NCBI RefSeq assembly: GCF_001039355.2
Contig: NW_019773622.1
Coordinates: forward strand, 1 to 52,509
Direction of reading: 5' to 3'
Length of the DNA: 52,509 nucleotides
From: Lingula anatina
Taxonomy: Eukaryota; Brachiopoda; Lingulata; Lingulida; Lingulidae
Within the stretch, counting starts at the first letter, position 1. Every line of letters starts with the position of its first letter. Both the position numbers and the translations under genes were made by a program. This document shows positions 24,501 through 33,535 of the stretch, in pieces. Below the pieces are notes generated by a model, which was not told where the DNA came from, did no database searches, and saw only the letters and a program-made list of their open reading frames with translations.

Positions 24501-27008
24501 CATGCATAAGGAACAAGCTGCACGTAAGTTAAAGTTTTGCAGTTCTTTTGGCATCTTGATTAAGCACGATTAAGGCACCTTTAATCATTCAGCAGGAGAT
24601 TAAATGTCATCTGAAAGTTATTGTAATGCTTACATTGTTGGTAATGCAGTGTTTTAAATTTTTTTTGTATTTCATCTTTTTTGTTAACCTCTTAGTAGTA
24701 TAAATACGTTATTTGGCTGCCTTTCACCATTCTCTACTTTACCTTGAAAGTGCTTCTTTTTCTTGCTTGGTGTTCACCCTTACCATATTCTAAAATGTCG
24801 TAAATCATTTTAAAATTTAAATGCAGACAGGAACGTTGCGGTCTTATCTCCAGAACAACATTAGAAAGCACCACGTTGTCTTACGAAGTGGCAGATGATT
24901 TATCTGAATCGCAGAAATGAATGTTAACCTAACATTGTTGGTTGGCTTCCTGACATATAAAAACCGCAACAGCCTATTTTCGTGGTTTGAATATTTAAAA
25001 GTAAATATCCCAAAAAACAAAATAAAGATCAATATGAAGTCAAACTAAAGTGCACATGTATACCATATCTTCATTTCCCCCTTCCTAGACCCATACCAAG
25101 GCTACAATGATGACGTGGACTACTCATTTATGGAAAAACCGGTGGCGTTGCGAAAAAAAGCATTTATGAAAGAGTCGCCACGTAGCAGTAAGTGGGCATG
25201 GGCTTTGCCTAGAGTAGCGGTGTATAGAGCTAGCAGGATAGGATCTTAAAAAGGGTTTAGAGATTTTGGGGATAGTTTTGGGGAGGTGGTTTTAACTGAG
25301 TACATGCAGGCAAATAGAAGCCACCCCTACATGCATCGGACCTTGACCAGGAATACTTCCCGCGCTTCAATATTTTCCATACGGATCGTAGGGCAAGCCT
25401 AGTACAAGAACGACTTTCAGATGACCGTGTGGAGTTTATCTGGGGTTGTTTTCGGGGATGCAGATAACCTTGGAGTTAGGCTGTGAACATACCTGCTAAA
25501 GCTAGTAGTATGTCGCTATGCACTTTAGGCCACGTTTTTGTAGAAGCTTCTGCATGCATTTGCTATATAGCTCATTTTGGTTTGTATGCGATTGCTGGAG
25601 CTGCCAGTATGGGTGTGCATAAAGCTAAATGATACAGACTACATATTGGAGCAGTGTGGTGACAAAGGACGGGGATGCGCATCGCCCACTGCCATTCCAC
25701 TCATTCTATTCTTGGTTCTTATATATTTAACCCTTTTGTTACTTTGAAAAAAGCATTTTTGTTCAGCCCACATTTCTATGTAATTTTCCACTTTGCCTTT
25801 TTCAAATCAATCCACTTAACCCCTCCCAACCAACCTACTTTCACTAGAGTTCCCATTTCGTTTACCAGTCTTACTTTTCAGTCAGGTAATCAGATGCAAG
25901 AGGCATGGTTCCTGTGCAATCACCAAAGTCATAATACCAATATTCTCTTGGACCATTAGAGTATGGTGCAGTGTATTTTTCCTTTTGCCTCCACCAACCA
26001 CGTTCCTTCCTCCAGTCCGTTTTAAAACCAATGTCTATCAAAACACGGGTATCTATCGGTTATATTAGCTGTGCATATTTGTTCTGCTGAATTTACATGG
26101 CAGTCATATATCGTTGTGTATGCTTTCAGGGGTTTTCGAGGAGGATACCAAAAATGGTAATGTTACAGTAGTTAGTGAAGTTTAACCTTTAGGTTACCCT
26201 ATTTAGTAGTCTTGAGAACCTTCCGTCTTGCAATATCGTATTTTGCCAATCTATCGGACATCACTTCTTTCAATCATTCAGAAAGGCCAATGACCCCTTT
26301 CATCTTTCATTCGTTCGTAAATCTTTTGTCGCCTTCCTTAATTTTCCGCTCAGTCTGAACTACCGGATTGTGGTTCTTCCTTTCTTATCTCCCTTGCCTT
26401 TTTATTACTAGTAAACGTATTGCTCTGTATATTGTTTTTGTCTTACAACCATCCAACTTCTGCATTCTTTTTCCTTTCTTCTTTGCTATTTGGGTCTATT
26501 CCTCACACTTGTCTCATATTGTATTCAGAGTGCATCTTGTGGATGTATGGTTCTTCCCTTGTACTCAATAGCTTTTAGATCCCCTTTTAAGAAAATTTGT
26601 AACATAAAATTTGATTTTCTTTAATTGTCACTAAAGTAAAACAATCCAATAAGTCTTTTCGTTTCTGCGCGCTTTGTAACAATATTCAACTAATGTATGG
26701 GCATGATCTACGTTTGTGCCTGCAGAACACTGGCGGGACGGATGGTACGATATAGGAGATGCGTACTACGACTGGTTTAAACAAGAGTGGCGGATGCAAC
26801 ACCACTTAATAGATCCACATATACCCAAACCCCCTCGTAAGTCTCGACACATTCATAACAGGCTGAATCAAATATGCATTTTTGAGAGCAACTATTTTAG
26901 AACAGCGAATACTGAAATGCAGTAATAGTGAAAACCCTCTTCCTCTTTTGTGAGTATTCGTGCATGTATTGTAACGAGATGAACAATCTCATGATGAGTA
27001 GGGAGATA

Positions 27009-27041
<33 letters not shown>

Positions 27042-29834
27042 TAATTTTTAAAATGATAATCTGTACAGATCTCCATGATAATGGTCTCTTGAATTTTGTC
27101 TCCCAGAGGTCGGGACGCCGCCACCAGATAAGCCGTATGTCTATGACAGTGTCAAAAACAGAGCCAAAGGGTATCAGGACTGGCTGAGTATGTTGTGTCC
27201 AATTTCTCTGTGCTTGGCTACTGAATCATGGCATTTACCTTCGAATCGTTTATCCTCATGAATACGTTTTGCACAACCTCTTACGACTCTTTGATTGGGG
27301 TGTCTTTCGCCTTGACCTTTAGGAAATTTGCTCTTTGGTGTCTCCAGTTCTATCAAATATATGCCCATGTATCCGTGGCCTCAAGAGAGACCTCACCCAG
27401 CTCCCCAAAGGCCTACACAGGACTTTTCTAGGTCTGCGTGCCACATATCTGTTTATAAGTATCTCCGGTCCAGTATCTTGTTTTGAAGTATATAGTATCG
27501 TGTCTTAAGTCCTACTTTTTCCTCTTCCTCCTCTCCTTCTTATGGGAAGTTTTTCACAGCTTATCACAAATAGCAATTCAATGGCCCATCTTCCCAGTTC
27601 CACAATATTGAGATGTGGTTTGTGCGAGTAAAACAGAACAGAATGCCTCCCTCCTCACGTGTGCATTTTGGCGAACAGAAAGGGGGAATAAGCACATTAC
27701 AACACGATGCACGTGTCTAATGCAATTTTATATTTCTCTTTTCAGATCTTTCTGATCCTGCTTTGCAAGTTACTGTTCCGCATGCTTGTTGCACAGATTA
27801 AAAAGTATTATTCTGTATGAAGAATGAATGCACTGTTGGAAATTATACTGGAATACTTAAACGTGTTCATGCTTCAAGTAGTCCCAATGGACTTCAATAT
27901 TCTTTGCCATTCACATACAACGAAGTTAAATTCATAGCACTTCACTTTACGCCCGTCATTCTAGTTCGTTATGATAAAAACGTTAAAACGATTAACCATA
28001 TGGCATTAACAAGCATTCCTTGCAAATGGCCTGAAAATCTTCAAAAGGTTCTTAAATAGTTTCGATATCATTTGGAGTATGTCAATATATGCATAATTTT
28101 TATTAGTATATTTTTCATAATGTTTCATTGTGTTACATGAAATAAACAACTGCATTTCACTTTGAACAATTCAATAATTCTCCATTTCCCTCTCCAGCCC
28201 AGCCTAGACGTACTGGTAGACGACCTGTCATCCGCACCGATAAGTCTGCTTCTGACTTCACTGGTTGGTCTCCAGGACACGATGCCAACAAACCGTCCCC
28301 CAGGCGCCAGTACGAGCCAGCTTACCAATACGAACCACCTGTCAACCGAAAGCCACCACCTCCTCCTGTGCCTGCCAAGCCCCAACACCACGCACCAGCA
28401 CCGGCCCCTGCGGCAGAGGAATACGAGGAGGGTTCCTATGCACCAGCATGGCGGGGAACCCTGAAGTCGGGCGCTAGTGTGGGTAGGCCATGGGAAGTGA
28501 AACAACCAGCAGGTGGCGCTGCTCATGCCTCGCCAGGTGCTCCTCAGTACAAGGCTGTGTCTTTCTCTCCATCCCAGCCGGCCGTCAGTCAGCCGTTCTC
28601 CCCTGGTCACCACGCCGGCCCGCCCGCAGGTGGAGCGTCAGGCACCAGAGTAGAGACAGTACAAGGCCATAAGCAAGGTCCCACAGCAGCGCACTTGCAG
28701 TTCAACTCACCTATGAAACTCTACTCGACTGACAATGTTAGGCAATCAATGGAAGGACAGCTTCGGGGCACTGGAGCCGAGGGAACCATGCAGTAAGTAG
28801 CATCATTAATTCCGCCAAGGAGGTTATGTTTTCACCCCTGTTTGTTTGTTTGTCTGTCTGTCTTTCTGTTTGTCATCAACATAACTCAAAAAGTTATGGA
28901 TGAATTTCGATGGAATTTTCAGGGTAGGTCAGAAATGGGTTAACTTAGAAGTGATTAGTTTTTGGTGGTGATCTGGATCACCGTCTGGATCCAAGATTTT
29001 TTAAAGGATTCTTTATATATAGTCTATTTTTCGTTATGATTACTGATTTCATTTTGATTTGAAGAAACGAAATAAAATGCTTTAAAGAGAAGTATTGTTG
29101 CTGAGAAGTATTATTGTCTCCTCTAACAAATAAAGACGTTCGAGATAGTATGATAGGGGGAACTGAGCTGCCTTGGCGGAGGTCTGCGCTCTCTGAGTGC
29201 TTTTCTAGTTGTCGGTGGTTATTTTATTCCGTCCATTCGATTACTCTATATATATATAGTGACCCCAATATTACAAATACGTGGCAAAACATCCCCCAAG
29301 AGCTAGCATGTTCTTTTTTCTTTTGAAAACGGTTCCAAAGAATACAGTTCCTACTTATACCCGTGCTCTTATATAAGTATGAGGCGTCCCAGGAAGGCAC
29401 CTTTGTTTGGAATGTAGCTATTATTACTGAGATTAATCCAAGGGTTTGTTTTTGGAAGCTTCCCCAAACTACAACATCTCAACGTGGCAGTTCAGTCGTC
29501 ACAGACTGCACAGCAAACTATGGTGCACCACGCTGCGATGCGAACCAATACAATACAATACAATACAATACAATACAATACAATACAATACCTTATCACG
29601 CCTCTTGTTATCAGAAAACAATGAAGTACAAAACTGAAGAACTTTTTGTCTCTTTGCAGAGTTGCTGGCAGTGCATCTCACGAGCCTGACTACACCCAAT
29701 CAGCCGTGTACAGGATGGTTCACGAAGAACCAGGCAAACAGACAACCATGGACGTCAAACAATCAAGATCTTTCCAAACTTTAACACACGTTGTCAGCGA
29801 CGACGGTGGAGTGGACGCCGTGTCAGACTTCTAA
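15445..29834 (+). CDS. LIM-less Alp/Enigma (Zasp-like) PDZ-ZM protein gene
   Basis: Exons 18085-18210 (or the duplicate 15445-15570), 21171-21319, 21612-21717, 24193-24523, 25089-25187, 26130-26156, 26726-26836, 27107-27187, 28198-28792 and 29660-29834 join without a frame break into 1800 coding bases, 599 residues. Residues 1-91 are a PDZ domain (AWGFRLQGGKDFGKPLTIQR, then RGDLIVAIDGY). Residues 92-237 are Pro/Gln-rich. A DYSFM motif repeats at about 212-237 and 245-266. Residues 510-533 are a ZM motif (FNSPMKLYSTDNVRQ), which binds the alpha-actinin rod in this family. Residues 550-585 hold PDYTQSAVYRM and a KQSRSFQTL block. The protein stops there, with no LIM domain, as in insect Zasp66/Zasp67. 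Probable role: an alpha-actinin-binding Z-disc or actin-bundle scaffold. Two extra exons with stops (22759-22995 and 27746-27801) suggest shorter forms. Confidence 0.88.
15695..16033. repeat. 23-bp minisatellite, second array
   Basis: The copy-B counterpart of the array at 12901-13363, starting abruptly at the N. It carries one unit with a GTTCATG variant (15891-15898) that copy A lacks. Confidence 0.9.
18085..18210 (+). CDS. Exon 1, copy B: PDZ first half
   Basis: Same 42 residues as copy A except Ala at position 4, with the same donor GTAAGC. It is the copy nearer exon 2. If both copies are real they would be alternative first exons driven by duplicated promoters, since copy A has no acceptor that would allow splicing into copy B. 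Confidence 0.85.
18316..21170 (+). other. Intron 1 of the plus-strand PDZ gene
   Basis: 2.9 kb with no further coding exon seen. It holds a GATA-type tetranucleotide run (about 19519-19573). Short open stretches at 20290-20472 and 20715-20915 have no recognisable motif or fitting splice phases. Confidence 0.6.
19519..19573. repeat. (GATA)n microsatellite
   Basis: Imperfect GATA/TAGA tetranucleotide repeats within intron 1. Confidence 0.85.
21171..21319 (+). CDS. Exon 2: PDZ second half
   Basis: 149 bases, phase 0 in and phase 2 out. Encodes VFTGSPAEGELQRGD, LIVAIDGYDTSN and HKQAQDLIKRSGG, completing the PDZ fold. Acceptor GGTCTAG, donor GTAAAT. Length and phases equal those of the minus-strand paralogue exon at 4529-4677. 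Confidence 0.92.
21612..21717 (+). CDS. Exon 3: Pro/Ser-rich linker
   Basis: 106 bases, phase 2 in and phase 0 out. Encodes RGESGRTPPQSPIKQPN, then FQQPRAPSHTPVSPTHP with SP/TP sites typical of proline-directed phosphorylation. Donor GTAAGT. Confidence 0.85.
22759..22995 (+). CDS. Alternative terminal exon (exon 4) with TGA stop
   Basis: Acceptor TTGTCTCATAG, phase 0 in, matching the exon 3 donor. Encodes GTMQGIPAPTPPTPEAG, then VRIPTFKTSPRAPQMG, MMQRVAESLDK and a tail ending SSPRYHQY before TGA. Joined to exons 1-3 it gives a 205-residue PDZ-only isoform. No GT donor of quality lies inside. A weak GC donor after DK (22944) would keep phase 0 into the next exon, so it might instead be an internal cassette. 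ATTAAA at about 23027 could serve as its poly(A) signal. Confidence 0.6.
   Translation, partial: GTMQGIPAPTPPTPEAGMFAVRIPTFKTSPRAPQMGTDFKGPSSLRDAPGVMMQRVAESLDKACFARTTFSSPRYHQY
22996..24192 (+). other. Intron rich in TGACGTCA palindromes
   Basis: No coding exon visible. Four perfect CRE palindromes lie inside (23184, 23963, 24056, 24139) and a fifth at 22993 overlaps the stop codon of exon 4. From about 23940 to 24150 the sequence is a degenerate repeat of GATGT(T/C)AT and CATGCATGA motifs. Confidence 0.7.
24193..24523 (+). CDS. Exon 5: Pro/Gln-rich region and first DYSFM repeat
   Basis: 331 bases, phase 0 in and phase 1 out. Encodes SLYSPPPAPMPQPRYHKF, a Gln/His/Pro-rich stretch, and DEIDYSFMQMPVSARKQAFM. 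Acceptor CCTTCTCTAG, donor GTAAGT. Confidence 0.88.
25089..25187 (+). CDS. Exon 6: second DYSFM repeat, symmetric phase-1 cassette
   Basis: 99 bases, phase 1 in and out. Encodes HPYQGYNDDVDYSFMEKP then VALRKKAFMKESPRS, a diverged copy of the end of exon 5. Acceptor CCCCTTCCTAG, donor GTAAGT. Confidence 0.87.
26130..26156 (+). CDS. 27-base micro-exon, symmetric phase 1
   Basis: Acceptor TATGCTTTCAG, donor GTAATG. Read in phase 1 it adds RVFEEDTKN and leaves the frame intact. Its small size makes it less certain than its neighbours, but both splice sites and the phase fit. Confidence 0.6.
26726..26836 (+). CDS. Exon 8: Trp/Tyr-rich cassette, symmetric phase 1
   Basis: 111 bases, phase 1 in and out. 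Encodes HWRDGWYDIGDAYYDWFK, QEWRMQHHLIDPH and IPKPP. The aromatic density is unusual in an otherwise disordered linker. Acceptor TGCCTGCAG, donor GTAAGT. No domain recognised. Confidence 0.85.
27007..27039. repeat. (TA)n microsatellite
   Basis: Perfect TA dinucleotide run in the intron between exons 8 and 9. Confidence 0.95.
27107..27187 (+). CDS. Exon 9: symmetric phase-1 cassette
   Basis: 81 bases, phase 1 in and out. Encodes VGTPPPDKPYVYDSVKNR and AKGYQDWL. Acceptor TTGTCTCCCAG, donor GTATGT. Confidence 0.85.
   Translation, partial: RSGRRHQISRMSMTVSKTEPKGIRTG
27746..27801 (+). CDS. Candidate alternative terminal exon
   Basis: Strong acceptor TTTCTCTTTTCAG. In phase 1 it reads LSDPALQVTVPHACCTD then TAA, so joined to exon 9 it ends a 361-residue form lacking the ZM motif. 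AATAAA at 28141-28146, before the exon 10 acceptor, could end this transcript. No family similarity supports it; the acceptor may be cryptic. Confidence 0.35.
28198..28792 (+). CDS. Exon 10: proline-rich region and ZM motif
   Basis: 595 bases, phase 1 in and phase 2 out. Encodes RTGRRPVIRTDKSASDFTGW, a Pro-rich stretch (NRKPPPPPVPAKPQ), YAPAWRGTLKSGASVGRPWE, Ala/Gly/Pro-rich sequence and the ZM motif LQFNSPMKLYSTDNVRQS. Acceptor CCCTCTCCAG, donor GTAAGT. High GC gives a 162-codon open frame on the opposite strand, which is a shadow. Confidence 0.92.
28812..29210. mobile_element. Inverted-repeat DNA element in intron 10
   Basis: Ends in CCGCCAAGG (28812-28820) and CCTTGGCGG (29171-29179), with the family-typical extension GAGGTCTGCGCTCTCTGAG after it. 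The interior contains the GTTTGTTTGTCTGTCTGTC run and ACTCAAAAAGTTATGGATGA, which I recognise as part of a repeat common in marine invertebrate genomes. It begins only 19 bases after the exon 10 donor. Confidence 0.65.
29547..29592. repeat. (CAATA)n microsatellite
   Basis: About nine perfect pentanucleotide units, 70 bases before the last exon of the plus-strand PDZ gene. Confidence 0.95.
29660..29834 (+). CDS. Exon 11: terminal exon with DYTQSAVYRM block
   Basis: Phase 2 in. Encodes VAGSASHEPDYTQSAVYRMV, then KQSRSFQTLTHVV and an acidic tail ending DAVSDF, TAA at 29832-29834. In vertebrate PDLIM proteins the equivalent block is followed by LIM domains; here the frame stops. Acceptor TCTCTTTGCAG. 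Confidence 0.9.
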
Positions 29835-30293
29835 AGACTTCACTGAGGCGACAAACTCGAGCGTGCAAGCTGAGAAGATGAAGACGTGGCAACATTACGG
29901 CGGGGCAGCATCTGGCGTTGAAGAAGTTGAAACTGCTGTACATGTCCGGAGCTCTGATATCATCATCATGCGCTTTCAAACCCATTCTCCCCAGTACTCC
30001 CAAAGATGGCGCTCAGAACCTCCCTATTATGTGATGTCCTGGAGATGAATTTACGAAGCTGATAGTTTTGTGTAACATAACTTTTAGGGGCTTTCACATT
30101 TATCTCTATCTTTGCCTATGGTATAAATCATAAGTATGATAGTGCTTCCGTAGGGGGTTTGTGTGCTAAAAGGAGACATATTTTAGACGAATTTTACAGC
30201 ACGTGGTATTACATTTTAAAGTTTGGAATGTTTTGTAGACAATTAGAGTTAAAAGTCATTGAGAAAGTAATGCCAAAACATTTAAGCAAAATT

Positions 30294-30299
30294 AATAAA
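30294..30299 (+). terminator. Poly(A) signal AATAAA of the plus-strand PDZ gene
   Basis: First AATAAA after the stop (about 460 bases of 3' UTR). A second lies at 30354-30359. Both are canonical hexamers at a sensible distance. Confidence 0.55.
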
Positions 30300-30614
30300 G
30301 GCCAATGTGATCCGTTTCTATGAACATTTTTAAATTTATATAATCCTTTTCCTAATAAACACGGGCGGGAACGTGCAATATGAGTTTTTAAACCCTGTGT
30401 ATATGTTATCTTGGGCGTGGTCAGTCATAGCTATTAAGTCGGAGATCAGATATAATTTGGTTCTATATTTATTATGCTTGAAAGGTTCACAAACTTTGTG
30501 TTATGTGATATTAGTGGCGCTGCCAATTTAGATAATTTTTGTAACCGTTTCTTTACCACAGCAGTATACTTGACGTTTCAAATGCTTGTTGAAACCATAT
30601 ACCCACACGCTGTT

Positions 30615-30925
30615 GAATGTGACGTCCGAGGCAGGTTACGATGCAATAAACGCTCCATCGTTTAAATATTTGATTTTGTTCTAAATTTTATAGCAAATCG
30701 AACAAACATCATCCACTGTCGAATGTGACGCCCGAGGAAGGTTGCGATGCAATAAACGCTCCATCGTTTGAAAAGTAAATTTGTTTAACATTTAAAAAGA
30801 AATCGAACAAATATTATCTGCCGTTGAATGTGACGCCCGAGAAAGGTTATGATGCAATAAACGCTCCATCGTTTTAATATGTGATTTTGTTTTTAATTTA
30901 TAAGCAAATCAAATAAATAATAGGT
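30615..30925 (+). repeat. Three tandem ~105-bp units, each with AATAAA
   Basis: Cores start at 30615, 30721 and 30826 with GAATGTGACG, and each contains GATGCAATAAACGCTCCATC. The AATAAA hexamers are at 30645, 30751 and 30856. They lie downstream of the PDZ gene 3' end and could be extra poly(A) signals or a mobile-element satellite. Confidence 0.85.
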
Positions 30926-30980
30926 CACGTGTATTACCCGAGACGTGGACTTTGGAACGAAAATATTAGGAACAAATCTA

Positions 30981-31122
30981 AAGAGATTATTACAAAAAAA
31001 AAAAAAAAAAAAAACTTTTTAGAAAAAAACCCCAAGGAAAAATTTTGAATGTCGGACTGGATTCATTAACCATTTGTTAGTATGGGGAAATAGACGTTTA
31101 CTACAGGAAAATCGTTTTTAAA
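30981..31122. mobile_element. Half copy of the TTAA inverted-repeat element
   Basis: Diverged copy of the right half of the element at 32940-33277, starting AGAGATTATTACAAA with a 20-base A run and ending near a GGAAAATCGTTTTTAAAC segment. Confidence 0.6.
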
Positions 31123-32779
31123 CAGAACAAACAGTAGATATCCCTTAGTGTCAACAAGTAACTTTGGTCCATACTTCTACGTTTGATCGAGAACACCAAG
31201 ACTAAATTCTTGGTACTTCGCCTTTTTTGTCAATTATCAAAAGCATTATTAAAACCGTCATCACTCGTCTAATATACACACTAATGCGAAGGAAATGAAA
31301 GCATAATCAAAAGCGTAATCAAAAGCGTATTTACTGCATATATTAATTAAACACACATAAATATACCTAGTGAATAATAACTTTAAAACAATATACATGT
31401 ATATCGTAACATAAAAACATGGAATATAGAAACCAACTTTATCCGAGAACGAAAAATTATATGCAACGCAAATAACCCTTGTCTATGTGAAAGGAATGAA
31501 CAAGCTGACAACACGCCAGTATATGAAATGAGTATTTTGATAATTAGTCTTTTTGAAACTATAAATCACAAATAACCTTACACGTATATTAAGCACTTTC
31601 TGACAGTATTACACTCGTGACTTGATCAAATCAAATCCTCTGACAGATACAATTTCAATTTAAAAAAGATTGCATCATAAATATTGCTAATATATGTTAT
31701 TGCACTGGTATGTCTCTTGCTCACATCAACAGAATCCTTCAATAAATATAGGAATACATTATTGCGTAATAGGTAATCTCTACAAATATTTATAAATATT
31801 ACAACACTACCTAACTATTTATAGATTTTCGCTCTGATATTTCATTTTGAAAAAGTTTTTAACTTCAGCTTCAATGCCTGTACAAGTCTCCCAAGAACAT
31901 TTTGCTGCAGTTACACAGCTGCATTTTTATAATTCACCAAAACTGAAAACAAAGTATTTTGTATAATTTTCATTTTGCAAATATAACAATTAATAAATTA
32001 TTTTTATTCCTCATAACTATCTGGACAATTTAAAATGCAATAACAGAAACTGTACTTTAAAATCTTATATGCACCTACTTAGTAATTTCTTAAACAAAAC
32101 AAATATTTGGCACATTTTGAAAAAGAAAGCATTTGTAGTCCATACATTCTACTGCACTGTAAGGCTATATCCTCTTGCAAATGTGTCCATGAATGAACCA
32201 TCGATTCATTTGTCAAAACAATCTAACAAATTCTTCCAATTCTTTTATCTAATTTGTAAAGTTACAATAAGCACAGAAAGTACTTCCAGAACAAAATAAA
32301 TGGCCCCGTTACTTATTCGTTTAAAATCTGCTTGACCTTTTTAATCATGCAGCTACTAAAATTCAATCTTGCATAGAAACTGGAAAACAAAACCAATACC
32401 TTTCATCACTGGAAGACAAATCACCATAATTCCAAATATTCATATAAGGCATTGCATTAAAAATTAAATTGTTATAACTTTTTAAAAATAATATTGACAA
32501 CACACCAACTCTAGTGGAAGACTGATTATGCAATTAATGAGCTTTCCAGAAAATATCTAACTATAACAAGGATTTTAATTTATGCAATGTGAGCATATAC
32601 AGTATGTGACATTCTAATACCTGTCTGTGACAGTGTAGTATCTATTTTGTTTTAACGTTCTTTAATAAAACAATGTGTTAGATGTGACAATGCATCAACA
32701 ATGAATTTCAAAATGTTTTACATGAGACACCTGTAAGAATTCCCATTAAAAATATCTGTCTACATAGATCAATACAACT

Positions 32780-32935
32780 CTGAAGGGACTATCACTAAAT
32801 GTTATCAGTTTAACAGATTAACAAGGCTCCTCTTCCTGTTGAGTAGAATACAGAAAAGCTGGTAATTATACGAGTATATTGGAAACAATAGGAGGCATGT
32901 TAATCTGCTAATCTGATTGCATGTAATCTACATTA
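32780..32935. mobile_element. Old partial copy of the GGGCTCATTCCCA element
   Basis: Shares TTGAGTAGAA, AGCTGGTAATTATAC and AGTATATTGGAAACAA with 33645-33725, the interior of the element at 33581-33829, but lacks its terminal repeats. It sits next to the TTAA element. Confidence 0.55.
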
Positions 32936-32939
32936 TTCC

Positions 32940-33277
32940 TTAAAGGGATAATAACTCTTCGTATGAGATCTATATTTCACAATAAAAACATTGTGGATAA
33001 CTCATAGAAATATAATATATTCTGCTTTACCTCAGTTATAGCTATTATTCTGATATCTGAGCTTGTCTTTAGACCACGTGACCTCCATTGATGGCTATAC
33101 TCTGTTAAAATCTCTTAAGAGATTTTAACAAAAAAACCAAGCTTTTTAGAAAAAAAACCAGGGACTAACTTTGAATGTAAAAATGGACTCATTAACCATT
33201 GGTAAGTATGGGAAAATTGTTATTTACTCCAGGAAAATTCATTTTTTGGCCAAAATGAAGAGTTATTATCCCTTTAA
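32940..33277. mobile_element. Complete TTAA-flanked inverted-repeat element (338 bp)
   Basis: AGGGATAATAACTCTTC from 32944 and its exact complement GAAGAGTTATTATCCCT ending 33273 are flanked by TTAA on both sides. An internal palindrome GTTAAAATCTC/GAGATTTTAAC is centred near 33114. TTAA duplications are typical of piggyBac-type transposition; the element is non-coding. Confidence 0.75.
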
Positions 33278-33377
33278 ACTACTATTTCAATGAATTTTCT
33301 TATCAAATCAGAATGTTTACTGTGTGTTAATAAGAATGTGATGAAGTACAGAGTACAACTGACTGTTTTTGCAATAT

Positions 33378-33535
33378 TTAATCCACTTTATCAAAGGTTT
33401 CCTCTGGCTCTGTGAAATGTACAGTAAACAGCTGGATGGATTTAAGCGCCTCACAAAGACTGCTGGGAAGAGGATTCTCCAGAAGGTTGACTTCATGCAG
33501 TGATGTCATTGTGTTCAGCTTGTTAACTTCCACAT
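33378..33535 (-). CDS. LRRC20: LRRC20-like terminal exon
   Basis: Phase 1 in, 52 residues plus TAA (33378-33380). Encodes DVEVNKLNTMTSLHEVNLLE, NPLPSSLCEALKSI and the tail TEPEETFDKVD. Acceptor TATTTCAG. Confidence 0.87.

Larger units (their letters stand above)
30926..33377. other. Region between the convergent 3' ends of the PDZ and LRRC20 genes
   Basis: AT-rich. It probably holds the LRRC20 3' UTR on the minus strand; TTTATT at about 32004 would be an AATAAA there, but the true end cannot be fixed. It contains transposon copies at 30981-31122, 32780-32935 and 32940-33277. No coding exon seen. Confidence 0.5.

Noticed and set aside
28125-28613. 162-codon open frame on the minus strand
   Set aside because: It is the complement of the GC-rich, proline-coding exon 10 of the plus-strand PDZ gene; no motif and no splice support.
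30474-30665. 63-codon frame beginning MLERFTNFVLCD
   Set aside because: It ends in the first unit of the AATAAA tandem array and has no splice or family support.
29835-33377. LIM-domain exons downstream of the plus-strand PDZ gene
   Set aside because: I looked for paired C-x2-C and H-x2-C patterns in open stretches and saw none; the sequence is AT-rich and repetitive.
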